From: Streptomyces griseorubiginosus
Lineage (GTDB): Bacteria > Actinomycetota > Actinomycetes > Streptomycetales > Streptomycetaceae
NCBI RefSeq assembly: GCF_017614965.1
Contig: NZ_WVUG01000001.1
Coordinates: forward strand, 45,098-109,097
DNA length: 64,000 bases
Direction of reading: 5' to 3'
Under the pieces are notes generated by a model, which saw nothing but the letters and a program-made list of their open reading frames with translations, ran no database searches and was not told where the DNA came from. A program made the translations under genes and the position numbers. How positions within the stretch are numbered: the first letter of the stretch is position 1; every line of letters starts with the position of its first letter. Positions 24,122 through 32,728 of the stretch are shown here, piece by piece.

Positions 24122-25611
24122 CAGATGGGGTAGTGGCGGGATCCGGACTGGATGGTGATCCAGCGCAGTTCCGTGAACTCCTCGAGCGCGGCGCGGGAGC
24201 CGAATCGGCCCCAACCGCTGGCGCCGACCCCGCCGAAGGGCATCTGGGGTTCGTCGTGCACGGTGGCACCGTTGATGTGGCAGATACCGGACTTGATCCG
24301 GCGGGCCACGTCGAGCGCAGCGGCGGCGTCCTTGCCGAAGACGGCGGCGGAGAGGCCGTATTCGGTGTCGTTGGCGACCGCGACGGCCTCGTCGGTCGAG
24401 TCGACCTCGATGATCGAGACCACCGGTCCGAAGGATTCCTCGTGGTAGATGCGCATGTCCGACGTGACACCGCGCAGCACGGTGGGCTTGACGAACAGGC
24501 CGTCGGCCGTACCCCCGGTCAGGATCTGCGCGCCCTTGTCCCGGGCGTCCTCGATCAGCGCGATGACGTGGTCCCGGGCGGCCGTGTGGACCAGGGGGCC
24601 GATCTGGGAGCTGGCGTCGCTCGGGGGCCCGACGACCAGCTTGGCGGCGCGCTCGGCCAGCCGGGCGGACAAATCGTCCGCCAACGCCCTGTTGACGATG
24701 ACCCGTTCCGTCGACATGCAGATCTCGCCCTGGTTCATGAAGGCCCCGAAGCTCGCCGCCGCGGCGGCCTCCTCCAGATCGGCGTCGGGAAGCACCAGGA
24801 AGGGAGCCTTGCCGCCGAGTTCGAGGACCACCCGGGTCAGGTGGCGGCCGCCGAGTTCGCCGATGACGCGGCCGACCCTGCTGGATCCCGTGAAGTTCAC
24901 GCGGGTGACGGCCGGGTGGGCGATCAGGGCCTCGACGACGGCCGGACCGTCCTCGGGTGCGTTGCTGATGAGGTTGACCGCTCCGGCGGGCACTCCGGCG
25001 TCGTGCAGCACCTGGACGATGGCGGCCTGGGTGAGCGGGGTCTGCTCGGAGGACTTCAGCACCACGGTGTTGCCCCACACCAGCGGCCACACGATGGCGC
25101 GTACGCCCAGGATCAGCGGGGCGTTCCACGGCGCGATACCGACGACGACACCGACCGGCTGGCGTACACCGAGGGCGGTGAGGCCGGGCACGTCGGACGG
25201 GATGACCTCGCCGACGGCCGCGTAGGCCTGGGCCGCCGCCTCCACGAGCATGCCCTTCGCCACGTGCACGTTGAAGCCGCACCACGGAAGCGTGGCACCC
25301 ATCTCGCGGCTCATCGTGGCGACGATGTCGTCGCTGCGTTCGCCGAGCAGGGCGGCCGCTCGCTCCAGGACCGCCCGCCGGGCGGCCGGCGGGAGACCCG
25401 ACCACTCGTCGAGAGCGGCCGACGCGGCGTTCACCGCGAGGTCGACGTCCTCGGCGGAGGCCGCGGCGACCCGGGCGATAGGTTCGCCGGTCAGCGCCTC
25501 GGTCGTCTCGAAGTAGCGGCCGTCCCGGGCCGCGACGCGCTCGCCCGCGATGAGGAGGTCGCTGGTCCGGACCGCGCCGGACGTGGGTGTCTCGATCTCA
25601 GTGGCTGACAT
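24121..25611 (-). CDS. Aromatic-type aldehyde dehydrogenase
   Basis: 496-residue ALDH resembling vanillin/salicylaldehyde dehydrogenases. It shows WNAPLILGVRA, VNFTGSSRVGR, LELGGKAP with the general-base Glu, and the nucleophilic Cys in NQGEICMSTERV; the ICMS context is frequent in aromatic aldehyde enzymes. ATG 25611 follows GGAGATGGGG; an alternative ATG six codons upstream lies before this site. In the Rieske operon it would oxidise an aromatic or ring-derived aldehyde to the acid. Confidence 0.92.
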   Translation of the reverse strand: MSATEIETPTSGAVRTSDLLIAGERVAARDGRYFETTEALTGEPIARVAAASAEDVDLAVNAASAALDEWSGLPPAARRAVLERAAALLGERSDDIVATMSREMGATLPWCGFNVHVAKGMLVEAAAQAYAAVGEVIPSDVPGLTALGVRQPVGVVVGIAPWNAPLILGVRAIVWPLVWGNTVVLKSSEQTPLTQAAIVQVLHDAGVPAGAVNLISNAPEDGPAVVEALIAHPAVTRVNFTGSSRVGRVIGELGGRHLTRVVLELGGKAPFLVLPDADLEEAAAAASFGAFMNQGEICMSTERVIVNRALADDLSARLAERAAKLVVGPPSDASSQIGPLVHTAARDHVIALIEDARDKGAQILTGGTADGLFVKPTVLRGVTSDMRIYHEESFGPVVSIIEVDSTDEAVAVANDTEYGLSAAVFGKDAAAALDVARRIKSGICHINGATVHDEPQMPFGGVGASGWGRFGSRAALEEFTELRWITIQSGSRHYPI

Positions 25612-25753
25612 GTGTTGCCCCATCTCCACGACAGCGGCGCCATCGCCGCTCGAACCTGCATGTCGAACTCTCTGCGGTCGGCGCCCCGCCCTGAACCCTC
25701 TTGTCCGTTCATCGAACAGCGGTGTGGGACCAGGGCGGTCGGCGGCCGGGGTG

Positions 25754-26158
25754 TCAGACCGGCGGCAGACGCTTGGCCTGGTGCATGTGGGCGAGCCGCC
25801 AGCCCTGGGCGGTCGCCTCCCACACGCGCGTCACCGCCTCCTGGACCGGGAACGGCGGAAGGTTCTCGTCGAAGACGATGTGCATCTCCTGCAGACACGT
25901 GGTGATCGCGGTGTTGCCGCGCACTGTGATGCTCAGTTCCTCGGCCTTGGCGAAGACGTGGCGGCGGCGGGTCCAGGTGAAATGGGCGAAGGTCCTGGCA
26001 TCGTCGATCTTCCCGACCGGGCCGTGGACCGCCCGGCTGTCGTCGAGCATGAGGGCGGTCATCGCCTCCTCGCCCTCGGTGAGCGCCACCAGCCAGGCGG
26101 CCTCCGCCTCTTCGATCGCCCGTACGGTGGTGGCGGCTGTGGCGGATGTCGTCGTCAT
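25754..26158 (-). CDS. Small NTF2-like protein (DUF4440 type)
   Basis: 134 residues with an NTF2/DUF4440 pattern: helix IEEAEAAWLVALTEGEEAM, then LMLDDSRAVHGPVGKIDD and a C-terminal strand WRLAHMHQAKR. Homologous folds serve as the beta subunit of ring-hydroxylating oxygenases or as stand-alone binding proteins. It overlaps the reductase gene upstream by four bases (ATGA) and is followed by a 142-bp gap to the aldehyde dehydrogenase start. A role as accessory subunit of the Rieske oxygenase is possible but unproven. Confidence 0.82.
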   Translation of the reverse strand: MTTTSATAATTVRAIEEAEAAWLVALTEGEEAMTALMLDDSRAVHGPVGKIDDARTFAHFTWTRRRHVFAKAEELSITVRGNTAITTCLQEMHIVFDENLPPFPVQEAVTRVWEATAQGWRLAHMHQAKRLPPV

Positions 26159-27114
26159 AGATCAAGCTCCAGAATCGGTGAGTGTGCTCGGGAGGAGCAC
26201 GTCGTGAACAGGCCGTCGGCGCGTTCGCGGTCGGTCAGGATGTCGTCGCGGTGGTCGGGCTCTCCGGCGAGGACGCGCACGATGCACTCCCCGCAGATCC
26301 CCTGCTGGCAGGAGTAGGGGGCGTCGACGCCCGCCGTGAGCAGGACGTCGAGGACGCTCTCGCCCTCCTTGATCTCGTATTCGCCGCCGGTCTTGGCGAG
26401 CCGCACCGTGAACGCGCCGCCGCCGGCGGGCGAGCCGGTGTCCTGCGTGGGGGCGAAGCGCTCCTTGTGGATCGCTTCGGCGGGCCATCCCGCTCCCTGG
26501 GCGGCGGAGATCACGAAGTCCATGAATCCTCCGGGCCCGCAGACGTAGATCGCCGTGTCGGGGGAGGGCGGGCCGAGGTCGCCGGCGACGGTGAACCGCT
26601 GCTCGTCCGGTCCGTCGTCGAAGTGCAGCCGGACACGGTGGTTGTGCTCCAGCTCGTCGAGGAACGCCGACTCGGCCCGGCTGCGCGCGCAGTAGTGCAA
26701 CTCGTAGTCCGCGCCGCCTGCTTCGAGCGCGTGCGCCATGGCGAGCAGGGGGGTGACGCCGATGCCGCCGGCCACCAGCAGATGGCGGCTTGCCTGGTCG
26801 GACACGCCGAACCGGTTGCGCGGACGGGAGATCCGCAGCCGGTCGCCCTCGCGCAGCCGGTGCATCCCGAGCGAGCCGCCGCGTGACGCCGTCTCGGCCA
26901 GCACGGCCAGCCGGTAGCGGGTGCGGTCGTGCGGCGGGCCGCACAGGGAGTACTGGCGGATCAGCCTGGCGCCGTCCACGAGTACGTCGACATGGGCGCC
27001 GGCGGCGAACTCCGGGAGTTCGGCGCCGGCGGGACTGATCAGGTCGAGCACCACGATCCGGGCGGTCGCGTCGTGCCGGGCGACCACGATGGTGTCGAGC
27101 CACTCGTCGCTCAT
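26155..27114 (-). CDS. Oxygenase reductase, phthalate-dioxygenase-reductase type (VanB-like)
   Basis: 319 residues in the order flavin domain, NAD domain, C-terminal plant-type ferredoxin. RQYSLCGPP binds FMN, LLVAGGIGVTPLLAMA and YVCGPGGFMDFV belong to the NAD domain, and SCQQGICGEC plus a later TTCSS supply the four [2Fe-2S] cysteines (C-x4-C-x2-C...C). It passes electrons from NADH to the Rieske oxygenase encoded immediately upstream (gap of eight bases). This arrangement, an oxygenase followed by a single fused reductase, defines a two-component class IA-type system. Confidence 0.94.
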   Translation of the reverse strand: MSDEWLDTIVVARHDATARIVVLDLISPAGAELPEFAAGAHVDVLVDGARLIRQYSLCGPPHDRTRYRLAVLAETASRGGSLGMHRLREGDRLRISRPRNRFGVSDQASRHLLVAGGIGVTPLLAMAHALEAGGADYELHYCARSRAESAFLDELEHNHRVRLHFDDGPDEQRFTVAGDLGPPSPDTAIYVCGPGGFMDFVISAAQGAGWPAEAIHKERFAPTQDTGSPAGGGAFTVRLAKTGGEYEIKEGESVLDVLLTAGVDAPYSCQQGICGECIVRVLAGEPDHRDDILTDRERADGLFTTCSSRAHSPILELDL

Positions 27115-27122
27115 GCCGCCGC

Positions 27123-28421
27123 TCAGTTCACAGCGGTGGCGGAGGCGTCGGCGTTCTCGCTCGTGGGACGCCTGCCGAGGGTGAACAGACCGGACTGGGT
27201 GTGGTGGACCTCCGACGCGTCGCGGATGACGTTGATGGGATCACGCCCGGCCTCGACGTCGTCGGCCATCGTCAGGAGCATCCGGCGCAGCATGACGACG
27301 CCGCGGTCTCCGGTGGCCAGGGTCTCCTCGGAGTCCAGGGTGATGGCGCCCTGCGAGCCCTGGGCCTCGGCGTCGCCGGGGAACCTCTGGCGCTCCTCGT
27401 CGGTCAGTTCGTGGTTCTGCTTGCCGTTCTGCGTGATGCCGATGACGAAGCGGACCATGCGTTCGTGGTCGGCGGTGCGGATGGAGAAGAAGAGGCGGTG
27501 GCTGGTGTCGTCGGAGGGCACGACCCACAGCAACTGGTCCGGCCGTATGTCGGGGGCCATCTTCACGAAGTCCGCCAGGCCGAAGACATTGGGAAGGTGC
27601 TGCTCGACGGCGAAGCCGTACTCGGTGACCTCGCCGTCCTCGCCCTCGACCTCGAAGCGCTGGGTGTACTTCACGCCGTGGGCGGTGCGTTCGTAGGTCA
27701 GGCGATCGGCGATGGTGGCCGGGTCGAAGAAGTTCTCGGGGTAGCCGAAGGTGCCGGTGCCCAGCATCTGGTAGCCGCTGTGGGTGGAGTGCAGCCAGGT
27801 GACGTGGGTGGGGTCGGCGGAGTTCTCGTAGATGTTGAGCCAGCTGAAGTCGGCCGGCATGCCGGTGACCGCGGCGTGCGGGACCGGCCAGCTGGCGAAG
27901 TACCCCTCGCCCTCGGCGGGGTTCTCCAGGGCGTCGTAGCGGGGGAGTTCGGGCTTGAGTTCGGGCGGGCCCATGTAGACGAAGACCAGGCCGTAGCGCT
28001 CCGCGACGGGGTACCAGGGCTGACGGGCGGCGTCGCGCCTGCGCCCGAGGGCCGGCTCGCAGGCCTGCTCGATGCAGTGACCCTGGACGTCGAACTTCCA
28101 GCCGTGGTAGCAGCAGCGGATGCCGTCGTCCTCGACCCGGCCGTAGAAGAGGCTGGCGCCGCGGTGGGTGCAGCGCTCGATCACGACACCGGGGTTGCCC
28201 TGCCCGTCGCGGAAGACGACGAGATCCTCGCCGAGGACGCGGGTCTTGTGCGGCAGGGCGCCGGCGACGAGCGTCTCGGAGCTGGCGACGGGGTGCCAGT
28301 AGCGGCGCAGGGCCTCGCCCATGGGCGTACCGGGCCCGACCTCGCGGAGGCGGGCGTTGTAGGAGGGTTTCGGGCGGCCATAGCCGGTGCCGGTGTCGGT
28401 CTGTGGTGCGGTGGTGGTCAT
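27123..28421 (-). CDS. Rieske non-heme iron oxygenase, oxygenase component
   Basis: 432 residues from ATG 28421, which follows ACGGGAG; a start ten codons earlier is less likely. The Rieske cluster is CTH (Cys84, His86) with CCYHGW (Cys103, His106), and the mononuclear iron ligands are Asp203, His206 and His211 in DPTHVTWLH. The sequence resembles the phenoxybenzoate/vanillate/phthalate oxygenase branch, enzymes that hydroxylate or O-demethylate an aromatic acid. First gene of a minus-strand operon ending with maleylacetate reductase, and divergent from a TetR gene with a matching operator. Substrate not assigned. Confidence 0.93.
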   Translation of the reverse strand: MTTTAPQTDTGTGYGRPKPSYNARLREVGPGTPMGEALRRYWHPVASSETLVAGALPHKTRVLGEDLVVFRDGQGNPGVVIERCTHRGASLFYGRVEDDGIRCCYHGWKFDVQGHCIEQACEPALGRRRDAARQPWYPVAERYGLVFVYMGPPELKPELPRYDALENPAEGEGYFASWPVPHAAVTGMPADFSWLNIYENSADPTHVTWLHSTHSGYQMLGTGTFGYPENFFDPATIADRLTYERTAHGVKYTQRFEVEGEDGEVTEYGFAVEQHLPNVFGLADFVKMAPDIRPDQLLWVVPSDDTSHRLFFSIRTADHERMVRFVIGITQNGKQNHELTDEERQRFPGDAEAQGSQGAITLDSEETLATGDRGVVMLRRMLLTMADDVEAGRDPINVIRDASEVHHTQSGLFTLGRRPTSENADASATAVN

Positions 28422-28532
28422 CGTGCTGTCTCCCGTGCGGCTCGGGGGCACAGCCGGTGGCCCGTGCAGGGCGTGATGTGGGGGGACCTGCGAGGGCTCC
28501 GTCGGGTGCGACCCTCAAACTGATAAGTGGAT

Positions 28533-28543
28533 TCACATTCGCA
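28533..28543. promoter_or_regulatory. TetR operator half-site upstream of the Rieske operon
   Basis: TCACATTCGCA is identical to one arm of the perfect palindrome at 29306-29335. The left arm here is degenerate. It lies about 110 bp from both the Rieske and tetR start codons. Confidence 0.5.
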
Positions 28544-28642
28544 TTTCTCTTCCTCGGGCGTCAAGAGGAAGTTCTGCCGAGGCCTTGACGGGGAGGCTGT
28601 GCGGTGACCGGAGCGGATGTCGGCTCCGTATACGGTGGGCGG

Positions 28643-29284
28643 GTGACTACCGAACCGTCGCTCGATCTTCCGCAGCCACAGCAGGCGCGCAGTCGGCGGA
28701 CCCAGCAGCGGATCCTGGAAGCCGGCACGGCCCTTCTCGAGGAGGGTGGCACCGAAGCGCTCACCATCGCGGCCGTCGCCGCTCGGGCGGGCGTCTCCGT
28801 GGGCAGTGTGTACCGGCGTTTCGGCGGCAAGGACCGACTGATCGCGGGTCTCCAGCACGCCATGATCGAGGAGTTCCGCGCCGACATCATCCGCCGGTTC
28901 GCTCCGCTGCGCGGCGATGCGGCCACGATGGTCGCCTCGGCGGTCGCCGGGCTGACCGAGACGTTCGAGGCGCACGCGCGTCTGATGCGCGTCTTCGTCA
29001 TCGCGAGCACCACCGATCCCGCGGTGGCCCGGGCGGGATCGGCGGCCAGCATCGACGCCGGCCAGGTCTTCCGGCGGTTCCTGGAGCCGCTCGTGCCGAT
29101 GATCGACGCGCCGGAGCCCGAGTTGCGGCTCGATGTCGCCTTCCGCCTGGTGTACGCGGCGTGCATGAACCGTGTGCTGCACGGCGAACGCTTCGAGTCC
29201 GAGCGGCCGCTGACGTGGGGTCAGCTCACCGACGAACTGGTCGACGCCGTCTGCCTGTACCTGCTCGGTGCGCCGCCGAAGTGA
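28643..29284 (+). CDS. TetR-family transcriptional regulator
   Basis: 213 residues from GTG 28643 (an ATG at 28604 is the alternative start). The HTH is plain: RRTQQRILEAGTALLEEGG, then IAAVAARAGVSVGSVYRRFGGKDRLI. The C-terminal ligand domain is unclassified. It is divergent from the Rieske oxygenase operon and convergent with nothing; a copy of its likely operator sits in that divergent promoter, and a complete palindrome lies just after its stop, before the HbpS-like gene. So it plausibly represses both neighbours until an aromatic inducer appears. Confidence 0.92.
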   Translation: MTTEPSLDLPQPQQARSRRTQQRILEAGTALLEEGGTEALTIAAVAARAGVSVGSVYRRFGGKDRLIAGLQHAMIEEFRADIIRRFAPLRGDAATMVASAVAGLTETFEAHARLMRVFVIASTTDPAVARAGSAASIDAGQVFRRFLEPLVPMIDAPEPELRLDVAFRLVYAACMNRVLHGERFESERPLTWGQLTDELVDAVCLYLLGAPPK

Positions 29285-29305
29285 GCCGCCGGGTGGATCT
29301 CCCGA

Positions 29306-29335
29306 TGCGAATGTGATTCCATCTTCACATTCGCA
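29306..29335. promoter_or_regulatory. Perfect palindromic operator candidate for the TetR regulator
   Basis: TGCGAATGTGA (29306-29316), 8-bp spacer, TCACATTCGCA (29325-29335): perfect 11-bp arms, 77 bp before the HbpS-like gene. An exact copy of one arm occurs at 28533. A terminator role for tetR is possible, but the repeat in the other promoter favours an operator. Confidence 0.6.
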
Positions 29336-29411
29336 CCCGGCGGCGGCACCCGGCCCGAGCCACGGGTGACGGCCGGTCGACCGCTCGGTCGACGAGGGAA
29401 GGGACCGCTCC

Positions 29412-29834
29412 ATGCGAGAGCCGCTCAGCTACGAGATCGCCCACGGTGCCGCGCTTGCCGCTCTGGAAGCGGGAAGAGCCGAGGGGCACAAGGTGTGCGC
29501 CGTCGTGGTCAACCGCAGTGGCGTCACGAAGGTCCTGCTCAGTGATGACGGGGTCGGTCTTCTCGGTGTGGAGACCGCGCGACGCAAGGCCTACACCTCC
29601 GCCGTCAGCGGTGTCCCGACGGCCAAGTTCGCCGCCTTCGCCGCATCTCCCCAGATGCAGGTCGCGCCTCCCCACCTGGTCGACTCCAACCTCCTGCCCG
29701 TCGCCGGCGGCGTGCCGATCGTGACGGCCGACGGGGAGGTCATCGGCGCCATCGGTGTGGGCGGCGCGGACGACACCACGGACGACCGGATCGCGAACCA
29801 GGCACGCGACGCGGTCGCGAAGATCGTGGCGTAG
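29412..29834 (+). CDS. GlcG/HbpS-family protein
   Basis: 140 residues of the GlcG/HbpS fold (heme-binding and accessory proteins often found beside aromatic and glycolate pathways). Seen: SYEIAHGAALAALEAGRAEG, VVVNRSGVTKVLL, the repeated small-residue core TARRKAYTSAV and a C-terminal GVPIVTADGEVIGAIGVGGA. No signal peptide, so cytoplasmic. ATG 29412 follows GAGGGAAGGGA. It lies behind the perfect TetR-type palindrome and is probably co-regulated with the Rieske operon. Exact role in such clusters is not established. Confidence 0.88.
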   Translation: MREPLSYEIAHGAALAALEAGRAEGHKVCAVVVNRSGVTKVLLSDDGVGLLGVETARRKAYTSAVSGVPTAKFAAFAASPQMQVAPPHLVDSNLLPVAGGVPIVTADGEVIGAIGVGGADDTTDDRIANQARDAVAKIVA

Positions 29835-29877
29835 GGCTCCTGCGCGGAAATCCGCGGGCGTCCCAGGCCCCTCGCTC

Positions 29878-30759
29878 TCAGGCAGCCGTCCGGATGACTC
29901 CCACGGTGCGCACCAGGTGCGGCTCGGAGCGGTCGGCACGGTGGGCGACGGCCAGCTCCACGCGTGCGTCGGCCCCGGTCAGCGGCACGTAGGCGACACC
30001 GTCGAGCGCCAGCGCGGTCACCGGTTCCGGCACGACGGCGACGCCGAGACCACCGGCCACGAGCGTGACCAGCGTCGAGGTCTCGCCGACCTCGTGACGC
30101 AGGTGCGGCTCGACACCGGCGTCCCGCAGGAGACCCAGCACGACGTCGTACATCACGGACCGGCGGTCCGCGGAGTGCACGATCAGGTCGGCGCCGGCGA
30201 GGTCCGTGACGCGCAGGCGTTTCCGGCGCGCGAGGGGGTGCTCGACCGGTACGGCCACCACCAGCCGGTCCCTGCGCAGGGTGTGCACGGTGAGGGAGAG
30301 GTCGGCCGCCGGCGGACGCAGCAGCGCCACGTCGATCGCGCCGGTGCGCAGCGCCTCGACCTGGTCGGGTGCGAGCATCTCGCCGCGGAAGGAGAAGTCG
30401 ACACCGGGCAGTTCCTCCGTGAGCCGGCGCGAGAGCGCGGGCAGGAGGCTGTACGTCGCCGAGCCCACGCACCCGATCGCGAGGTGCCCCACCGAGCCGG
30501 CGGCGACGAGCCGCGCGTGCTGGGCGGCCTCGTCGACATCGGCCAGGATGCCGCGCGCCCGCTGGAGATAGGCCCGGCCGGCCTCGGTCAGGTCGACACG
30601 GCGCGTGGTGCGGTGCAGCAGCTCGACGCCGAGCTCGGCCTCCAGCTGCCGGATCTGCTGGGACAGCGGGGGCTGCGCCATGTGGAGCCGCTCGGCGGCA
30701 CGGCCGAAGTGCCGTTCCTCGGCCACCGCCACGAAGTACCGGAGATGACGCAGATCCAT
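29878..30759 (-). CDS. LysR-family regulator (CatR/BenM-like)
   Basis: 293 residues. The N-terminal HTH reads MDLRHLRYFVAVAEERHFGR then LHMAQPPLSQQIRQLE, very like catechol/benzoate pathway regulators; the remainder is a periplasmic-binding-type effector domain. It is divergent from pcaF with a 71-bp gap containing the inverted repeat CATATC-N10-GATATG. Classic arrangement for LysR activation of the adjacent operon together with negative autoregulation. The inducer is probably a pathway intermediate such as a cis,cis-muconate or 3-oxoadipate relative (inference). Confidence 0.93.
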   Translation of the reverse strand: MDLRHLRYFVAVAEERHFGRAAERLHMAQPPLSQQIRQLEAELGVELLHRTTRRVDLTEAGRAYLQRARGILADVDEAAQHARLVAAGSVGHLAIGCVGSATYSLLPALSRRLTEELPGVDFSFRGEMLAPDQVEALRTGAIDVALLRPPAADLSLTVHTLRRDRLVVAVPVEHPLARRKRLRVTDLAGADLIVHSADRRSVMYDVVLGLLRDAGVEPHLRHEVGETSTLVTLVAGGLGVAVVPEPVTALALDGVAYVPLTGADARVELAVAHRADRSEPHLVRTVGVIRTAA

Positions 30760-30767
30760 ATCTCACT

Positions 30768-30789
30768 CATATCAATCGGCTTGGATATG
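30768..30789. promoter_or_regulatory. LysR-type binding site candidate
   Basis: CATATC (30768-30773) and GATATG (30784-30789) with a 10-bp centre AATCGGCTTG form the dyad expected in a LysR/target divergent promoter, 41 bp before the pcaF start codon. Confidence 0.55.
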
Positions 30790-30830
30790 CGTACTTCAGA
30801 ATATCGCGGCCCGGGACTAGCGTCACTGAC

Positions 30831-32036
30831 ATGAGCGCTTTCATCTATGCCGCGACCCGGACGCCGTTCGGCCGCTTCAACGGCGCGCTGGCCGGTGTCC
30901 GCCCGGACGACCTCGCCGCCGCCGCGATCACCTCGACGCTCGCCAGGGTCCCCGGTCTCGACCCCGCCGCGATCGGCGACGTGGTGTGGGGCAACGCCAA
31001 CGGCGCCGGTGAGGAGAACCGCAACGTCGGCCGCATGGCCGCGCTGCTCGCCGGCCTCCCGGTGAGCGTGCCCGGCACCACGGTCAACCGGCTGTGCGGA
31101 TCGAGCCTCGACGCGGCGATGACCGCCAGCCGCACCATCGAGTCAGGCGACGCCGAGGTTGTGCTCACCGGGGGTGTGGAGTCGATGACGCGCGCACCCT
31201 GGGTGCTGCCCAAGTCGGCGAAACCGTTCCCGGCGGGCGACGTCACCGCTGTCTCGACCACCCTCGGCTGGCGGCTGGTCAACCCGCGGATGCCGAAGGA
31301 GTGGACGGTCAGCCTCGGCGAATCCAACGAGCAACTCCGCGAACGGTTCGGGATCTCCCGGGAGCGCCAGGACGAGTTCGCCGCCCGCTCCCACCAACTC
31401 GCCCACGCAGCTTGGGAGTCGGGCTTCTACGACGACCTGGTGGCGCCGGTCGACGGCGTCGACCTCACCCGCGACGAGGGGATCCGGCCCGGATCCACAC
31501 CGCAGGTCCTGGCGGGCCTCAAGCCGGTCTTCCGCACACCGGAGCAGGGCGGCACCATCACCGCGGGCAACGCCAGCCCGCTCAACGACGGCGCGTCCGC
31601 GGTGCTGCTGGGCAGCGAGAAGGCCGCCGCCGCGATCGGCGCCGATCCCCTCGCCCGTATCGCCGGCCGCGGTGTGATGGCGCTGGAACCGCAGTCCTTC
31701 GGGTACGCCCCGGTCGAGGCCGCCAACCGTGCGCTGGCCCGCGCCGGGATCGGCTGGGACCAGGTGGGCGCGGTCGAGCTGAACGAGGCCTTCGCGGTGC
31801 AGTCGCTCGCCTGCCTGGACGCGTGGAAGATCGACCCCGCCATCGTCAACCAGAAGGGCGGCGCGATCGCGATCGGCCACCCGCTGGGCGCCTCGGGCGG
31901 CCGCATCCTCGCCACGCTGGCCAAGGTGCTGCGCGAGACACGGCAGCGCTACGGCGTCGCCGCGATCTGCATCGGAGTGGGCCAGGGCCTGGCCGTCGTA
32001 CTGGAGAACTGCGCGGCCACGGAGGCGGCCCAGTGA
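30831..32036 (+). CDS. pcaF: 3-Oxoadipyl-CoA thiolase
   Basis: 401-residue thiolase that splits 3-oxoadipyl-CoA into succinyl-CoA and acetyl-CoA, last step of the beta-ketoadipate pathway. Cys89 is in NRLCGSSLDA, the histidine in GHPLGASGGR and the second cysteine in CIGVGQG. The PcaF assignment rests on the immediate linkage to pcaI and pcaJ and the divergent CatR-like LysR gene. No clear ribosome site precedes ATG 30831. The gene overlaps pcaI by four bases (GTGA). Upper beta-ketoadipate genes (pcaGH, pcaB, pcaC, pcaD) are absent from the window. Confidence 0.93.
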   Translation: MSAFIYAATRTPFGRFNGALAGVRPDDLAAAAITSTLARVPGLDPAAIGDVVWGNANGAGEENRNVGRMAALLAGLPVSVPGTTVNRLCGSSLDAAMTASRTIESGDAEVVLTGGVESMTRAPWVLPKSAKPFPAGDVTAVSTTLGWRLVNPRMPKEWTVSLGESNEQLRERFGISRERQDEFAARSHQLAHAAWESGFYDDLVAPVDGVDLTRDEGIRPGSTPQVLAGLKPVFRTPEQGGTITAGNASPLNDGASAVLLGSEKAAAAIGADPLARIAGRGVMALEPQSFGYAPVEAANRALARAGIGWDQVGAVELNEAFAVQSLACLDAWKIDPAIVNQKGGAIAIGHPLGASGGRILATLAKVLRETRQRYGVAAICIGVGQGLAVVLENCAATEAAQ

Positions 32037-32728
32037 GCCGGGCGGAGCTGGTCGACAACGCCGATGCGGCGGTCGCCGGGATCGAGGACGGGTCCACCGT
32101 CCTCGTAGGCGGCTTCGGACTGGCCGGCATGCCGTTCGACTTGATCGACGCGCTCATCCGCCAGGGCGCCAAGGACCTCACCATCGTGTCCAACAACGCC
32201 GGCAACGGCGACGTCGGCCTGGCCGCTCTGCTGGCCGCGGGCCGGGTGCGCAAGGTGCTCTGCTCCTTTCCGCGCCAGGCCGACTCCTGGGTCTTCGACG
32301 ACCTCTATCGAGCGGGGAAGATCGAACTGGAGGTCGTCCCGCAGGGCAACCTCGCCGAGCGCATGCGCGCGGCCGGTGCCGGCATCGGCGCCTTCTACTG
32401 CCCGACCGCGGTCGGCACGCCGCTGGCCGAGGGCAAGGAGGTGCGGGAGATCGACGGCCGCACCTACCTGCTGGAGTACCCGATCAAGGGCGACTACGCG
32501 CTGATCGGCGCGCATGTCGCGGACACCCTGGGCAACCTCGTCTACCGCAAGACCGCCCGCAACTTCGGACCCGTCATGGCCACGGCCGCCACGACGACCA
32601 TCGTCCAGGTCGAACAGGTCGTCGAGCCGGGCGCGCTCGACCCCGAAGCCGTCGTCACCCCGTCCATCTACGTCGACCGGATCGTCCAGGTGACGGCCCG
32701 TCACTACACCGTCCAGGGGGCACGATGA
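32033..32728 (+). CDS. pcaI: 3-Oxoadipate CoA-transferase, subunit A
   Basis: 231 residues from GTG 32033, overlapping the pcaF stop as GTGA. Family I CoA-transferase alpha subunit: DGSTVLVGGFGLAGMP, LTIVSNNAGNGDVG, and the conserved VPQGNLAERMRAAGAGIGAF region. With subunit B it transfers CoA from succinyl-CoA to 3-oxoadipate. A much longer in-frame reading that begins inside pcaF is not real. Overlaps pcaJ by four bases. Confidence 0.93.
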   Translation: MSRAELVDNADAAVAGIEDGSTVLVGGFGLAGMPFDLIDALIRQGAKDLTIVSNNAGNGDVGLAALLAAGRVRKVLCSFPRQADSWVFDDLYRAGKIELEVVPQGNLAERMRAAGAGIGAFYCPTAVGTPLAEGKEVREIDGRTYLLEYPIKGDYALIGAHVADTLGNLVYRKTARNFGPVMATAATTTIVQVEQVVEPGALDPEAVVTPSIYVDRIVQVTARHYTVQGAR

